The notes below the pieces were generated by a model, which was not told the origin of the DNA, did not search any database, and saw only the letters and a list, made by a program, of their open reading frames with translations. 7,686 bases of DNA from an uncultured Oscillospiraceae bacterium. Lineage in GTDB: Bacteria; Bacillota; Clostridia; Oscillospirales; Acutalibacteraceae. This document shows positions 1-5,699 of this stretch, piece after piece. The position numbers and the translations under genes were made by a program. The stretch spans positions 1-7,686 of the forward strand of contig URYP01000106.1 of assembly GCA_900552115.1 (NCBI GenBank), read 5' to 3'. Position 1 is the first letter of the stretch, and each line of letters starts with the position of its first letter.

Positions 1-268
1 CATCTTTCCGGAAGCGTATGTATTTGCGAATAAGCAGCGCCGCCATAAACACGAGCGCCGCGAAAAACGCCGTCACCAGAATCATGGACAAAATCGCCAG
101 GATCCAGTCCACCACGGTAAAGCCGGAGGCGTAATCCGAAAGCTGGCTGCCGTAAAAGGGAATATTGAATATTTGTACGACGCCGTTGAACAGGCCGGAT
201 ATAATCTGCCAGAAGCCTTCAATAATATTGGTAATAAAGGCGTAAAACCATTTTAAAAAACCATCCAC
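1..268 (-). CDS. N-terminal part of an unidentified membrane protein, cut by the window edge
   Basis: This is an open frame of 89 codons from a GTG start at 268 to the left edge, with no stop, so the gene continues outside the window. The start is supported by a strong ribosome binding site (AAAGGAGGAA) seven bases upstream. Residues 4-38 are rich in Phe, Trp, Ile and Gly and could form an amphipathic or re-entrant helix. Residues 55-80 form a clear transmembrane helix, followed by a basic stretch (RKYIRFRK) that by the positive-inside rule lies in the cytoplasm. It starts 50 bases after the signal peptidase stop and is probably the next gene of the same operon. I do not recognise a named family. 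The position suggests an accessory role in surface-protein export or assembly, but this is inference from context only. Confidence 0.75.
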   Translation of the reverse strand, partial: MDGFLKWFYAFITNIIEGFWQIISGLFNGVVQIFNIPFYGSQLSDYASGFTVVDWILAILSMILVTAFFAALVFMAALLIRKYIRFRKD

Positions 269-318
269 GCGGGTTCCTCCTTTAGGCCGCCGCAACGATA
301 CGCAGGACGGCGGGCTTT

Positions 319-999
319 TTACTCCGCCGGTTTATCCTCCGGATTATCCCGGTCGTCCGCCTGCTCTTTGAGATACTCCTCGATTGCTTTTTTACGGATC
401 TCTTCCTCCTGTTCCTCGGACAGCGCGCGCCGGCCTCTGGAGGCCGCTGCCAGCACGATAAAGCGGTACAGCTCATAGAGGAAAAAGAGAATCAGGGGCA
501 GCAGGATGCAGAGCAGGAAACCCGTCGACGTGCGCAGGAAATCAAGCGCGGAACCAATGCCGCCGATCCGTACGCCGGTATATTTGCCGATGACCATATC
601 GTAGCGCACCAACTGGTCGTCGTTTTTCGTATTGGTTTCCTTATTGTCGCCGCGTGTCGTGTAATAGGTATAGCCGCCCTGCTTCTGCACATTGACGATG
701 CGATGCGTGTTGATATCCTGCTGGCCGTCGTTGTTCAGGTCTGTTAAAAACGTAATGACGTCACCGGCCTGCAGTTCGGATTTTTCATCGCCGGACAGAG
801 AATCGACAATGATCAGGTCACCGGCCTTAAAGGTATCCTTCATGGAATCCGACAGGATGGTTACGGGTACTTTGCCGAAAATGACCGGCACGCCCATACT
901 GTTGTTTTGCGCGGAGATGGCAATGGCGGTGATGCACACGGCAAACGCAAAGAAAATCCAGATCACCACATTTAATACGATGCGCCATACTTTTTTCAT
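319..999 (-). CDS. sipW: SipW-type (ER-type) signal peptidase I
   Basis: A membrane serine protease of 226 residues that removes signal peptides on the outer face of the membrane. An N-terminal membrane segment (about 7-30) is followed by the box ILSDSMKDTF, with Ser52 as likely nucleophile. The second catalytic box THRIV contains His99 in place of the lysine of classical bacterial signal peptidases, which defines the ER/SipW type. Asp118 in TTRGDNKETN lies 19 residues after the His, the same spacing I recall for Bacillus SipW. A second membrane helix covers about 160-186, and a charged, probably cytoplasmic tail runs 188-226. The ATG start has GGAGG seven bases upstream. It begins 27 bases after the third TasA-like gene, so the two are surely co-transcribed. 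Its likely substrates are the two neighbouring proteins with SipW-type signal peptides. The symbol is by family; orthology to Bacillus sipW is not proven. Confidence 0.93.
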   Translation of the reverse strand: MKKVWRIVLNVVIWIFFAFAVCITAIAISAQNNSMGVPVIFGKVPVTILSDSMKDTFKAGDLIIVDSLSGDEKSELQAGDVITFLTDLNNDGQQDINTHRIVNVQKQGGYTYYTTRGDNKETNTKNDDQLVRYDMVIGKYTGVRIGGIGSALDFLRTSTGFLLCILLPLILFFLYELYRFIVLAAASRGRRALSEEQEEEIRKKAIEEYLKEQADDRDNPEDKPAE

Positions 1000-1026
1000 A
1001 TGTTATCCTCCAAGCCCCGATTCCGG

Positions 1027-1908
1027 TTATTTTGCGACAAACGCCAGATGAACCGAAAATGTCTTTTTTCCCATATTCATGGTACAGCGGCTGTCCTGCC
1101 CCTCGATCCAGATGCGCAGAACAATTTTTTGCACGGTCGGTTTCGTCAAGCCGTTTTCCGTGACCGGACCGGCCATCTCAACCACGCTTCGATCGGAGAG
1201 TCCGCCGCTGAACGTCAGGTAATCCGGCACGGCAAAGCTGTGCAATTCCCCCGTCACCACCGACGCCGTCTGGCGGTCCTCTTCGGCATACACAAGCGGT
1301 GTGTCTTCTCCCACCGCGTTTTTGGTTTTGTCCCCGTTTAAAAAAGCGACGCGCGCAATGGTATGGATAGCACTGCCGTCGGCGGACACAATTTGGGTAG
1401 CCGGCGGCCCGTCCGCCGTTTTGCTGAGGTGCAGCGACACGCCGGATTCGTCCCGCGTACGGAAATACAGAGGGACATCCAAATAATGCCCTTCGTAGCT
1501 GCCGGACTGCGCGGAAAATCCGATCGGACGTCCGGCGTAGAAGGTCGTCTCCTCATAGGCCTGCCCGTCGGCTTTGGCACGGGACGTCGCGTACAGCGTG
1601 TGGTCAAATCCCGCGTAAGTGGACGCCGGTAGAACAAACACCGGCCGGGACGGATCGAAATCGTCGATCTGTGAGGCTAGAACCACGTCGGTATCTATGT
1701 CCAGCGCCTCCGTCCATTCCGCGTCGGCCGCGCCGCCGGTCAGCGAAATCTGTATATTATTCGGTGTCTCCACATGCAGCGTAATGCCCGTGGCCTTGAC
1801 GGCCCGGGCCGACGAAAACCAGGCCCACGAGGCATATACCAGCAACAGGCTGGCCATGCCCAGGCAGGCTGCAGACACGATCAATTTTTTTGTCATGGTT
1901 ATTCTCAT
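1027..1908 (-). CDS. TasA/CalY-like secreted protein with SipW-type signal peptide (third paralogue)
   Basis: A 293-residue protein with an N-terminal signal peptide: basic MRITMTKK, a hydrophobic core at 9-26, then ASWAWFSSARAVKATGITL, the pattern of SipW-dependent signal peptides (compare GTWAAFND in TasA). Cleavage probably falls around residues 29-31. The rest has alternating polar and hydrophobic strands and no further membrane segment, as expected for an extracellular beta-sandwich. It shares with the second paralogue an AR(V/F)A(F/V)LNGD box and a stretch beginning AQSG near mid-protein, and with both paralogues the C-terminal WIEGQDxxC box (W267, C275). Cys275 is the only cysteine of the mature part. 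ATG 1908 was preferred over ATG 1896 because GGAAGGGA lies just upstream of the first. A hairpin region separates it from the gene before, so it may be made in lower amount. A minor fibre or accessory subunit is likely; a CalY-like protease role is less likely. Confidence 0.83.
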   Translation of the reverse strand: MRITMTKKLIVSAACLGMASLLLVYASWAWFSSARAVKATGITLHVETPNNIQISLTGGAADAEWTEALDIDTDVVLASQIDDFDPSRPVFVLPASTYAGFDHTLYATSRAKADGQAYEETTFYAGRPIGFSAQSGSYEGHYLDVPLYFRTRDESGVSLHLSKTADGPPATQIVSADGSAIHTIARVAFLNGDKTKNAVGEDTPLVYAEEDRQTASVVTGELHSFAVPDYLTFSGGLSDRSVVEMAGPVTENGLTKPTVQKIVLRIWIEGQDSRCTMNMGKKTFSVHLAFVAK

Positions 1909-1935
1909 GGTTTCGTCCCTTCCGGGTTACAGGTG

Positions 1936-1984
1936 AAAAAGCCTTTTATCAAAGCCGGCCTTTTGCACGGTCCTGATAAAAAGC
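1936..1984 (-). terminator. Second, overlapping terminator-like hairpin in the operon
   Basis: On the minus strand GCTTTTTATCA pairs with TGATAAAAGGC (11 pairs including one G-T) around a 22-base loop, and TTTTT follows. It shares the bases at 1983-1984 with the larger hairpin upstream, so the lower parts of the two cannot form together. It is weaker because the stem is A/T-rich and the loop is long. It may be a back-up terminator or part of a switch between the two folds. Confidence 0.45.
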
Positions 1985-2025
1985 TTTTTCGCGGCCCCGC
2001 TCGGCAACGGGGCCGCTGAAAAAGC
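1978..2025 (-). terminator. Strong intrinsic terminator-like hairpin between second and third TasA-like genes
   Basis: On the minus strand GCTTTTTC, one bulged A, and GCGGCCCCG pair with CGGGGCCGC and GAAAAAGC around an eight-base loop, giving 17 pairs, followed directly by TTTTT. It begins 25 bases after the stop of the second TasA-like gene. The T-tract is on the left side only, so it works for leftward transcription. I see no convincing promoter between it and the third TasA-like gene, so it is probably a partial terminator that sets subunit ratios, or a 3' stabilising hairpin. Confidence 0.8.
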
Positions 2026-2049
2026 AAACGGTACAGACTAAATTACCCC

Positions 2050-2925
2050 TTACGGCGCATCCGTACTTGCCGTAGTGGTGGTCGCAACCGCCTCCGTGTA
2101 AGTCGCGTCCGCAAACCCAACCGTCATTTCGATTTCCGGCGTCACGCCGTCGGCGGGAGACACGCACTGTTTGTCCTGGCCTTCGAGCCATACGCGCACC
2201 GTGATGGCGACCGGGTTGCCATCTTTCAGACATTTAAACAGCGAATTTTTGTCATTCGCCGTAATTGCCGCGCCCTTCCAGGCGTTTTCTTTACCAGTCT
2301 CGCCGTTTTGCAGGCAATCCGCGGTCAGCGGCCCGGTAACCGTATCAAAATAATCCTCGGTCGTAGTGCCGGCATTGGTGGCATAGACGTTTTTGGTGTC
2401 CGCCGTCAGCAGAGCCGTACCATCCCCGTTCAGGACCGCGAAACGAGCCGCGCCGGACAGGGTTCCTGTCTTGTCCGAAATGGTGGAAAGCAGCTGCGCG
2501 ACGGTAACGTCGACATCCTCTTCACCAGTGGTTTTCAGCCAGAGCTTGAAGTCTGCATAGTAGCCGGACTGCGCGTCAGTCAGCGCATCCGTGGCTTTGC
2601 TGAATTTGGTCTCCGCCACCGGGGCGCCGTTACTGGCGCTCTTGATCTGGTTGGGCGTATAGAAATTCAGGCCGTCCGCCGAGGAAGCGGGAATCAATTT
2701 ATGGTCGCCAAAGTTCATGGTCAGCTCAACGGTCTCTCCAAAGGTACCATCCACTTTGTTGCTGATCAACAGGTTGGTGGGGGCGACAGCCTTAAGGGTG
2801 ATTCCGGAGGCGGTTACGCTTCTGCTCATGGTAAACCACGCGTAAGAAGCGGTGCTGAGAACGACAGCCGAGATGGCCAGCATGGCAATCGCGGGAATCA
2901 TCCTCCTTTTTGCGTTCATTTTCAT
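2050..2925 (-). CDS. TasA/CalY-like secreted protein with SipW-type signal peptide (second paralogue, likely major subunit)
   Basis: A 291-residue protein starting at ATG 2925, chosen because AGGAG lies eight bases upstream; the frame stays open to a TTG at 2970 without a good binding site. The signal peptide is basic (KMNAKRR), then hydrophobic (10-26), then TASYAWFTMSRSVTASGITL, closely matching SipW substrates and the TasA mature start. The mature part is rich in Thr, Ala, Gly and Asp, typical of an extracellular beta-sandwich. It shares an AR(F)A(V)LNGD box with the third paralogue and ends with the WLEGQDxxC box (W246, C254). Unlike its paralogues it has a tail of about 20 residues rich in Thr and Ala after the last strand. 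It has two more cysteines (in TADCLQ and LFKCLK). It is followed by a strong hairpin, which is common after a gene for an abundant product, so I infer that it encodes the main fibre or matrix subunit. Confidence 0.85.
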   Translation of the reverse strand: MKMNAKRRMIPAIAMLAISAVVLSTASYAWFTMSRSVTASGITLKAVAPTNLLISNKVDGTFGETVELTMNFGDHKLIPASSADGLNFYTPNQIKSASNGAPVAETKFSKATDALTDAQSGYYADFKLWLKTTGEEDVDVTVAQLLSTISDKTGTLSGAARFAVLNGDGTALLTADTKNVYATNAGTTTEDYFDTVTGPLTADCLQNGETGKENAWKGAAITANDKNSLFKCLKDGNPVAITVRVWLEGQDKQCVSPADGVTPEIEMTVGFADATYTEAVATTTTASTDAP

Positions 2926-3025
2926 CGCTTTCACTCCTAATGTAGTTTGTACTGCGCTGCCGATGCGCAATGTATTTCATGCCGCCCTCCAAAGGTCAAA
3001 GGACCGCAGGTATACCAAAGGGGGG

Positions 3026-3721
3026 TCAGGCCTCCGCTATGGAAAACTGCATACTCATTTTGATCCGCCCGCCGATGATCGCATCCACACAGTCGGGGTC
3101 GTTCCCCTCCAGCCAGATGACGACCGTATACTTATCCACACTGCCGGAGCTAAAATTCTTGTTCACCTCGCTGACAATGGTATCGCCGCTCAGGAAGGCG
3201 GTCGTCCCCTCCTCGGGGCCGCTGCCGTCCGAACGGGTCTTGGCGTAGGTGGTGGACTGGCCGTTCCGGTAGATCCGCAGCCGGATGGCGGCGTCGATAT
3301 CGTTTGTAACAAAATCTATCGACACCTGGCTGCGGTAAGCGACGGTATCCTCGCCGACATTTTTGAGATAAAACGAATAAGCTATATAATTGGAACCGTT
3401 ATGTGAGCCGTTGATCTGGTCAACATCGGCGGAAATGGATGTTTCGGATATGTTCGTGATCTCCTTGACCGCCTGCGCGTTTAGGCGGGATTGCGGCGTA
3501 TCGAACTGGCCGGTTTCACTGAGCGTCAGCCCCTGTTTCACCATATCGTACTTGTTCACGCTCACGGTAAAGCTGCCGTACTGCCCGTACATATAAGAAA
3601 CAAAATAGACCACGGAAATCAGGGTTACGAGGCCGATCGACGCCAGTCCCGCCGCTTTCATCAACACCGCATACCGTTTGACTTTATAGGAGGATCGCCT
3701 CAAAAATTGCTTATCTTCCAT
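3026..3721 (-). CDS. Membrane-anchored TasA/CalY-related protein (first paralogue)
   Basis: A 231-residue protein starting at ATG 3721, supported by GGAG six bases upstream. The frame is open upstream to a GTG at 3751, but that start has no good binding site. About 20 basic cytoplasmic residues precede a hydrophobic segment at about 22-45 (ending VVYFVSYMYG), followed by GSFTVSVNKYDMVKQGLTLSE. There is no A-x-A-W-F element as in the two neighbours, so the segment may stay as an anchor. The extracellular part contains NGSHNGSNYIAYSFYLKNVG, a strand pattern typical of this group, then AIRLRIYRNGQ and the C-terminal WLEGNDPDC box (W203, C211, its only cysteine). I recall similar proteins near signal peptidases in gut Clostridia, without an assigned function. 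It lies 54 bases after the EAL gene stop and 100 before the next start. A role as membrane tether or assembly starter, comparable to TapA in Bacillus, is inference. Confidence 0.78.
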   Translation of the reverse strand: MEDKQFLRRSSYKVKRYAVLMKAAGLASIGLVTLISVVYFVSYMYGQYGSFTVSVNKYDMVKQGLTLSETGQFDTPQSRLNAQAVKEITNISETSISADVDQINGSHNGSNYIAYSFYLKNVGEDTVAYRSQVSIDFVTNDIDAAIRLRIYRNGQSTTYAKTRSDGSGPEEGTTAFLSGDTIVSEVNKNFSSGSVDKYTVVIWLEGNDPDCVDAIIGGRIKMSMQFSIAEA

Positions 3722-3775
3722 CTTACTCTCCATTAAACGGGGCGCGGGCACGCGCGTCCAAAGTCCTTGGGCGTA

Positions 3776-4504
3776 TCAAATACGTCTTTTTAACGTGCCG
3801 GAAACCTTCCCCACCGCGCCCCAGCAGCCGATATCGAATAGTTCCCGCAGCATGTCTGTTTCCACATCCGCCGCAATGATCCTGGCACCGCATTCAGTCA
3901 CCGCCTCAAAGGCAGGCGCCGTCACCCCGGTTTTGTCTTTTTGCAGACAAGCGGTCACGTAAGGGTCCATCCACACATAATCCGGCGCGAAATCCGCCAG
4001 CTTCAGCACCGGGCAGAATTCGCCCCCGAAATCCGCCAGCCCAATCAGGAACCCGCGCTCCCGCAGAGCATCCAGCTTCGGTCCCAGCGGCTCCAAGTCT
4101 TCGAACAAAATATCGTCCGCGAATTCCAGGCAGATGCGTTCCGGATGGGTAAAAGCGGCGGAGTCCATGAGTTTATCCAGTTTGGCGGCCAGATCGGTTT
4201 TCACCAGTGCCCGCGAAGGCACATGCAGGGAGGCCCAGCCGGCGCTGCTGTTTTCAAAATGAGCGCGGCTGAGGGCATGGAACATATGGCTAAAATTCCA
4301 GTAAAATAAATCAAGGCACAAATGATTACGCTCGGCCACGCTGGTATACTGCTCCGGCATCAGCACGCCCAGTTCGAGGCTGTTCACCCGCACAACGCTG
4401 CGGTAAGCCACCGTATCGGACAGTTCGGTGCCAATGATGTTCTGGAATAAAATTTCCAGCGGCGAAACGCCGCTTTGGAGAAAACTGTCCGCATTACTCA
4501 ACAC
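3776..4504 (-). CDS. Degenerate EAL-domain protein, probably without phosphodiesterase activity
   Basis: A 242-residue soluble protein that follows the EAL (cyclic-di-GMP phosphodiesterase) fold along its length. YRSVVRV (34-40) matches the first strand, GVLMPEQYTSVAERN (46-60) the GxxxPxxFIxxAE helix, ICLEFAD (124-130) the LELTE strand, IGLADFGG (154-161) the DDFG turn, VWMD (177-180) the KID strand, and IIAADVET (209-216) the AEGVE strand. The part that should hold the EAL signature is missing between residues 40 and 46. Key residues are changed: Asn of the SxNxS strand to His94, first Asp of DDFG to Ala157, Lys to Trp178, Glu of AEGVE to Ala212. Hydrolysis is therefore unlikely; binding of cyclic-di-GMP or a protein partner is possible. 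The GTG start has AAGGAAGG five bases upstream; a TTG follows directly as the next codon. It is the first gene of the surface-protein operon, which suggests a regulatory or assembly role. Confidence 0.8.
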   Translation of the reverse strand: MLSNADSFLQSGVSPLEILFQNIIGTELSDTVAYRSVVRVNSLELGVLMPEQYTSVAERNHLCLDLFYWNFSHMFHALSRAHFENSSAGWASLHVPSRALVKTDLAAKLDKLMDSAAFTHPERICLEFADDILFEDLEPLGPKLDALRERGFLIGLADFGGEFCPVLKLADFAPDYVWMDPYVTACLQKDKTGVTAPAFEAVTECGARIIAADVETDMLRELFDIGCWGAVGKVSGTLKRRI

Positions 4505-4530
4505 AAAAACCTTCCTTGCCGTCGGTATGT

Positions 4531-4575
4531 AAACAAAAGAGCCGCGCGAAACGGTTTTCCCGTCGCAGGCCGGCT
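4531..4575 (-). promoter_or_regulatory. Leader hairpin with T-tract, possible attenuator
   Basis: On the minus strand AGCCG pairs with CGGCT, GCG with CGC, and ACGG with CCGT around a GAAAA loop, with small internal loops. CTTTTGTTT follows directly. It lies in the roughly 90-base leader between the promoter and the EAL gene, so it looks like a terminator that could limit entry into the operon. I could not match it to a known riboswitch; the cyclic-di-GMP class I signature (GGGCAAACC with GACGCAAAGCC) is absent. Confidence 0.5.
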
Positions 4576-4600
4576 TGCTAAATATAATCTGACTAAGCTA

Positions 4601-4629
4601 AGTATACTCAAACAAACTGGAAATAGCAA
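4601..4629 (-). promoter_or_regulatory. Sigma-A-type promoter of the EAL / TasA-like / signal peptidase operon
   Basis: On the minus strand -35 TTGCTA (4629-4624) and -10 TATACT (4606-4601) are separated by 17 bases. Transcription should start near 4593-4594, giving a leader of about 90 bases before the GTG at 4504. The -35 box lies within one of several AGCAAG/CTTGCT half-sites. Confidence 0.7.
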
Positions 4630-4643
4630 GTATTTTAAGCAAG

Positions 4644-4780
4644 ATTTATGTTTGTATCAAACGAATACACGAGGAATTTGTCTTTTTCCGCTGGACATGG
4701 ACGCCCGCTGGTTTCCCGCCTTCAGGGCCGGCATAAAAAGCTCTTATCACCATTATAGAGACTTCCGCGCCGAACATGCT
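4644..4780. other. Intergenic stretch without recognised gene
   Basis: No supportable gene is seen between the terminator of the right operon and the promoter of the left one. It holds GTTTGtatCAAAC (4650-4662), a small inverted repeat upstream of the promoter. It also holds a TATAAT on the minus strand (4757-4752) that lacks a good -35, followed by a GC-rich segment (about 4690-4735). Confidence 0.5.
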
Positions 4781-4810
4781 AAAAAAAGGACACCCGCCCG
4801 CGGGTGTCCT
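4781..4810 (-). terminator. Intrinsic terminator of the right-hand operon
   Basis: GGACACCCGC and GCGGGTGTCC are perfect inverted repeats two bases apart; an eight-pair stem with a six-base loop is the realistic fold. Seven T follow on the minus strand. It lies seven bases after the nucleotidyltransferase stop. There is no T-tract on the plus strand. Confidence 0.93.
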
Positions 4811-4816
4811 AAGGTA

Positions 4817-5677
4817 TTATTGAGCGCTACCGGAAAGACGGACGCCCCCATCCGGCAGGCAAGGCAGATGAGTCCGCGCATATTCCCGGAAGGATAAAAG
4901 CTGATCCCGGTCCCAGGCAGCGCCGCCGGTTTTCAGGCATTTTTCATCGACAGGATCCCCTGCATGATAGACGTGCAGGGCCTTGGCAATCAAGGGACGG
5001 TAGGAGGGCGGGAAATGGGCCAATCCCCACTGGCCGCCCTCATCCTTGCTGAAAGGGTCATGCCGGTTTTCCGTCAACGCCTGAAAAACCCGGCAAATAT
5101 TCAGGATACCGTAATAGGGAGACTCCAAAATGTGTTCTCCTTCGACAATCCAACCAAAATCGTCCACTACCGCCTCCAGGAAGTCCTCCCACCGGACTTC
5201 GCCAAACGTGTCCGCAATCGGCTCGCCAAACAGCCGGGCACCCCGGCGGGGCAGGCAGAACAGATGGGCCTGCAAATCTGGATCGACCTGTTCCTGCCCG
5301 TAAACGACCTCATCATTCAGGATGCGGTTGTGCCAACTGGAACTGTAGTGCAGCTCATACGGCATCGGCCGGGGGACATCCCTGGCCGTATCGGCCGTAA
5401 TCACGGAAAACTCGATGCTTCCCACCGTTGGACGGGTTTCGGCAAACAGGGCGATCTGATAATTCAGATTCCTAGCTGCGGCACTGTCCAGCTTGTTCCG
5501 AACCACCGCAATCATATCGATATCGCTTTTCGGGCGGTAATAACTGCCGGTCGCCAGCGAACCGTGAAGGTAGATGCCCCACACATTTTTGGCTAAAGTT
5601 TCCCTGACCAACCCGACAAAGGCCAGTACAAAGGCTTTTATATCCGGATCACAGTCCGGCCACTTTTGAGGGCGCAT
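4817..5677 (-). CDS. AadA-like nucleotidyltransferase (aminoglycoside adenylyltransferase family)
   Basis: A 286-residue cytoplasmic protein with an N-terminal nucleotidyltransferase fold and a C-terminal helical domain, the layout of ANT(3'')/AadA-type enzymes that transfer AMP to a hydroxyl of streptomycin or spectinomycin. The motif HGSLATGSYYRPKSDIDMIAV (38-58) gives the Gly-Ser box and metal-binding Asp52 and Asp54. Glu89 in SIEFSVI fits the catalytic base of AadA. The C-terminal domain has the family pattern LNICRVFQALTEN, then SKDEGGQWGLAHFPPSYRPLI. The ATG start has AAAGGAG seven bases upstream. It starts 22 bases after the rhodanese gene and ends at a strong terminator, so it is the last gene of this operon. 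Many chromosomal members of this family have no proven drug substrate, so resistance should not be assumed. I see no mobile element next to it. Confidence 0.85.
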   Translation of the reverse strand: MRPQKWPDCDPDIKAFVLAFVGLVRETLAKNVWGIYLHGSLATGSYYRPKSDIDMIAVVRNKLDSAAARNLNYQIALFAETRPTVGSIEFSVITADTARDVPRPMPYELHYSSSWHNRILNDEVVYGQEQVDPDLQAHLFCLPRRGARLFGEPIADTFGEVRWEDFLEAVVDDFGWIVEGEHILESPYYGILNICRVFQALTENRHDPFSKDEGGQWGLAHFPPSYRPLIAKALHVYHAGDPVDEKCLKTGGAAWDRDQLLSFREYARTHLPCLPDGGVRLSGSAQ

Positions 5678-5699
5678 ATCCGAGCTCCTTTACAATGGC

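Noticed and set aside
1909..1960. Possible promoter ahead of the third TasA-like gene (TTGATA on the minus strand)
   Set aside because: The -35 is good, but the -10 at 17 bases (TAACCC) is poor. It should be tested by start-site mapping since it lies after a terminator.
2308..2940. Plus-strand open frame of 210 codons opposite the second TasA-like gene
   Set aside because: Shadow of a well-supported minus-strand gene with a signal peptide and conserved motifs; its product resembles no protein I know.
2792..2980. Small minus-strand frame starting at the ATG near 2980 with GGAGG upstream
   Set aside because: The binding site looks real, but most of the frame overlaps the second TasA-like gene in another frame and the product is very charged with no features. 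A leader-peptide role cannot be shown.
2970..2999. Possible promoter between the first and second TasA-like genes (TTGACC on the minus strand)
   Set aside because: The -35 is fair, but the best -10 at proper spacing (AATACA) matches only three of six bases.
4531..4600. Cyclic-di-GMP riboswitch in the leader of the EAL gene
   Set aside because: Attractive by context, but the conserved class I core is not present and class II was not recognised.
4475..4897. Plus-strand open frame of 140 codons across the intergenic region
   Set aside because: It runs through a perfect intrinsic terminator and overlaps the ends of two good minus-strand genes. It has no ribosome binding site and no recognisable protein features.
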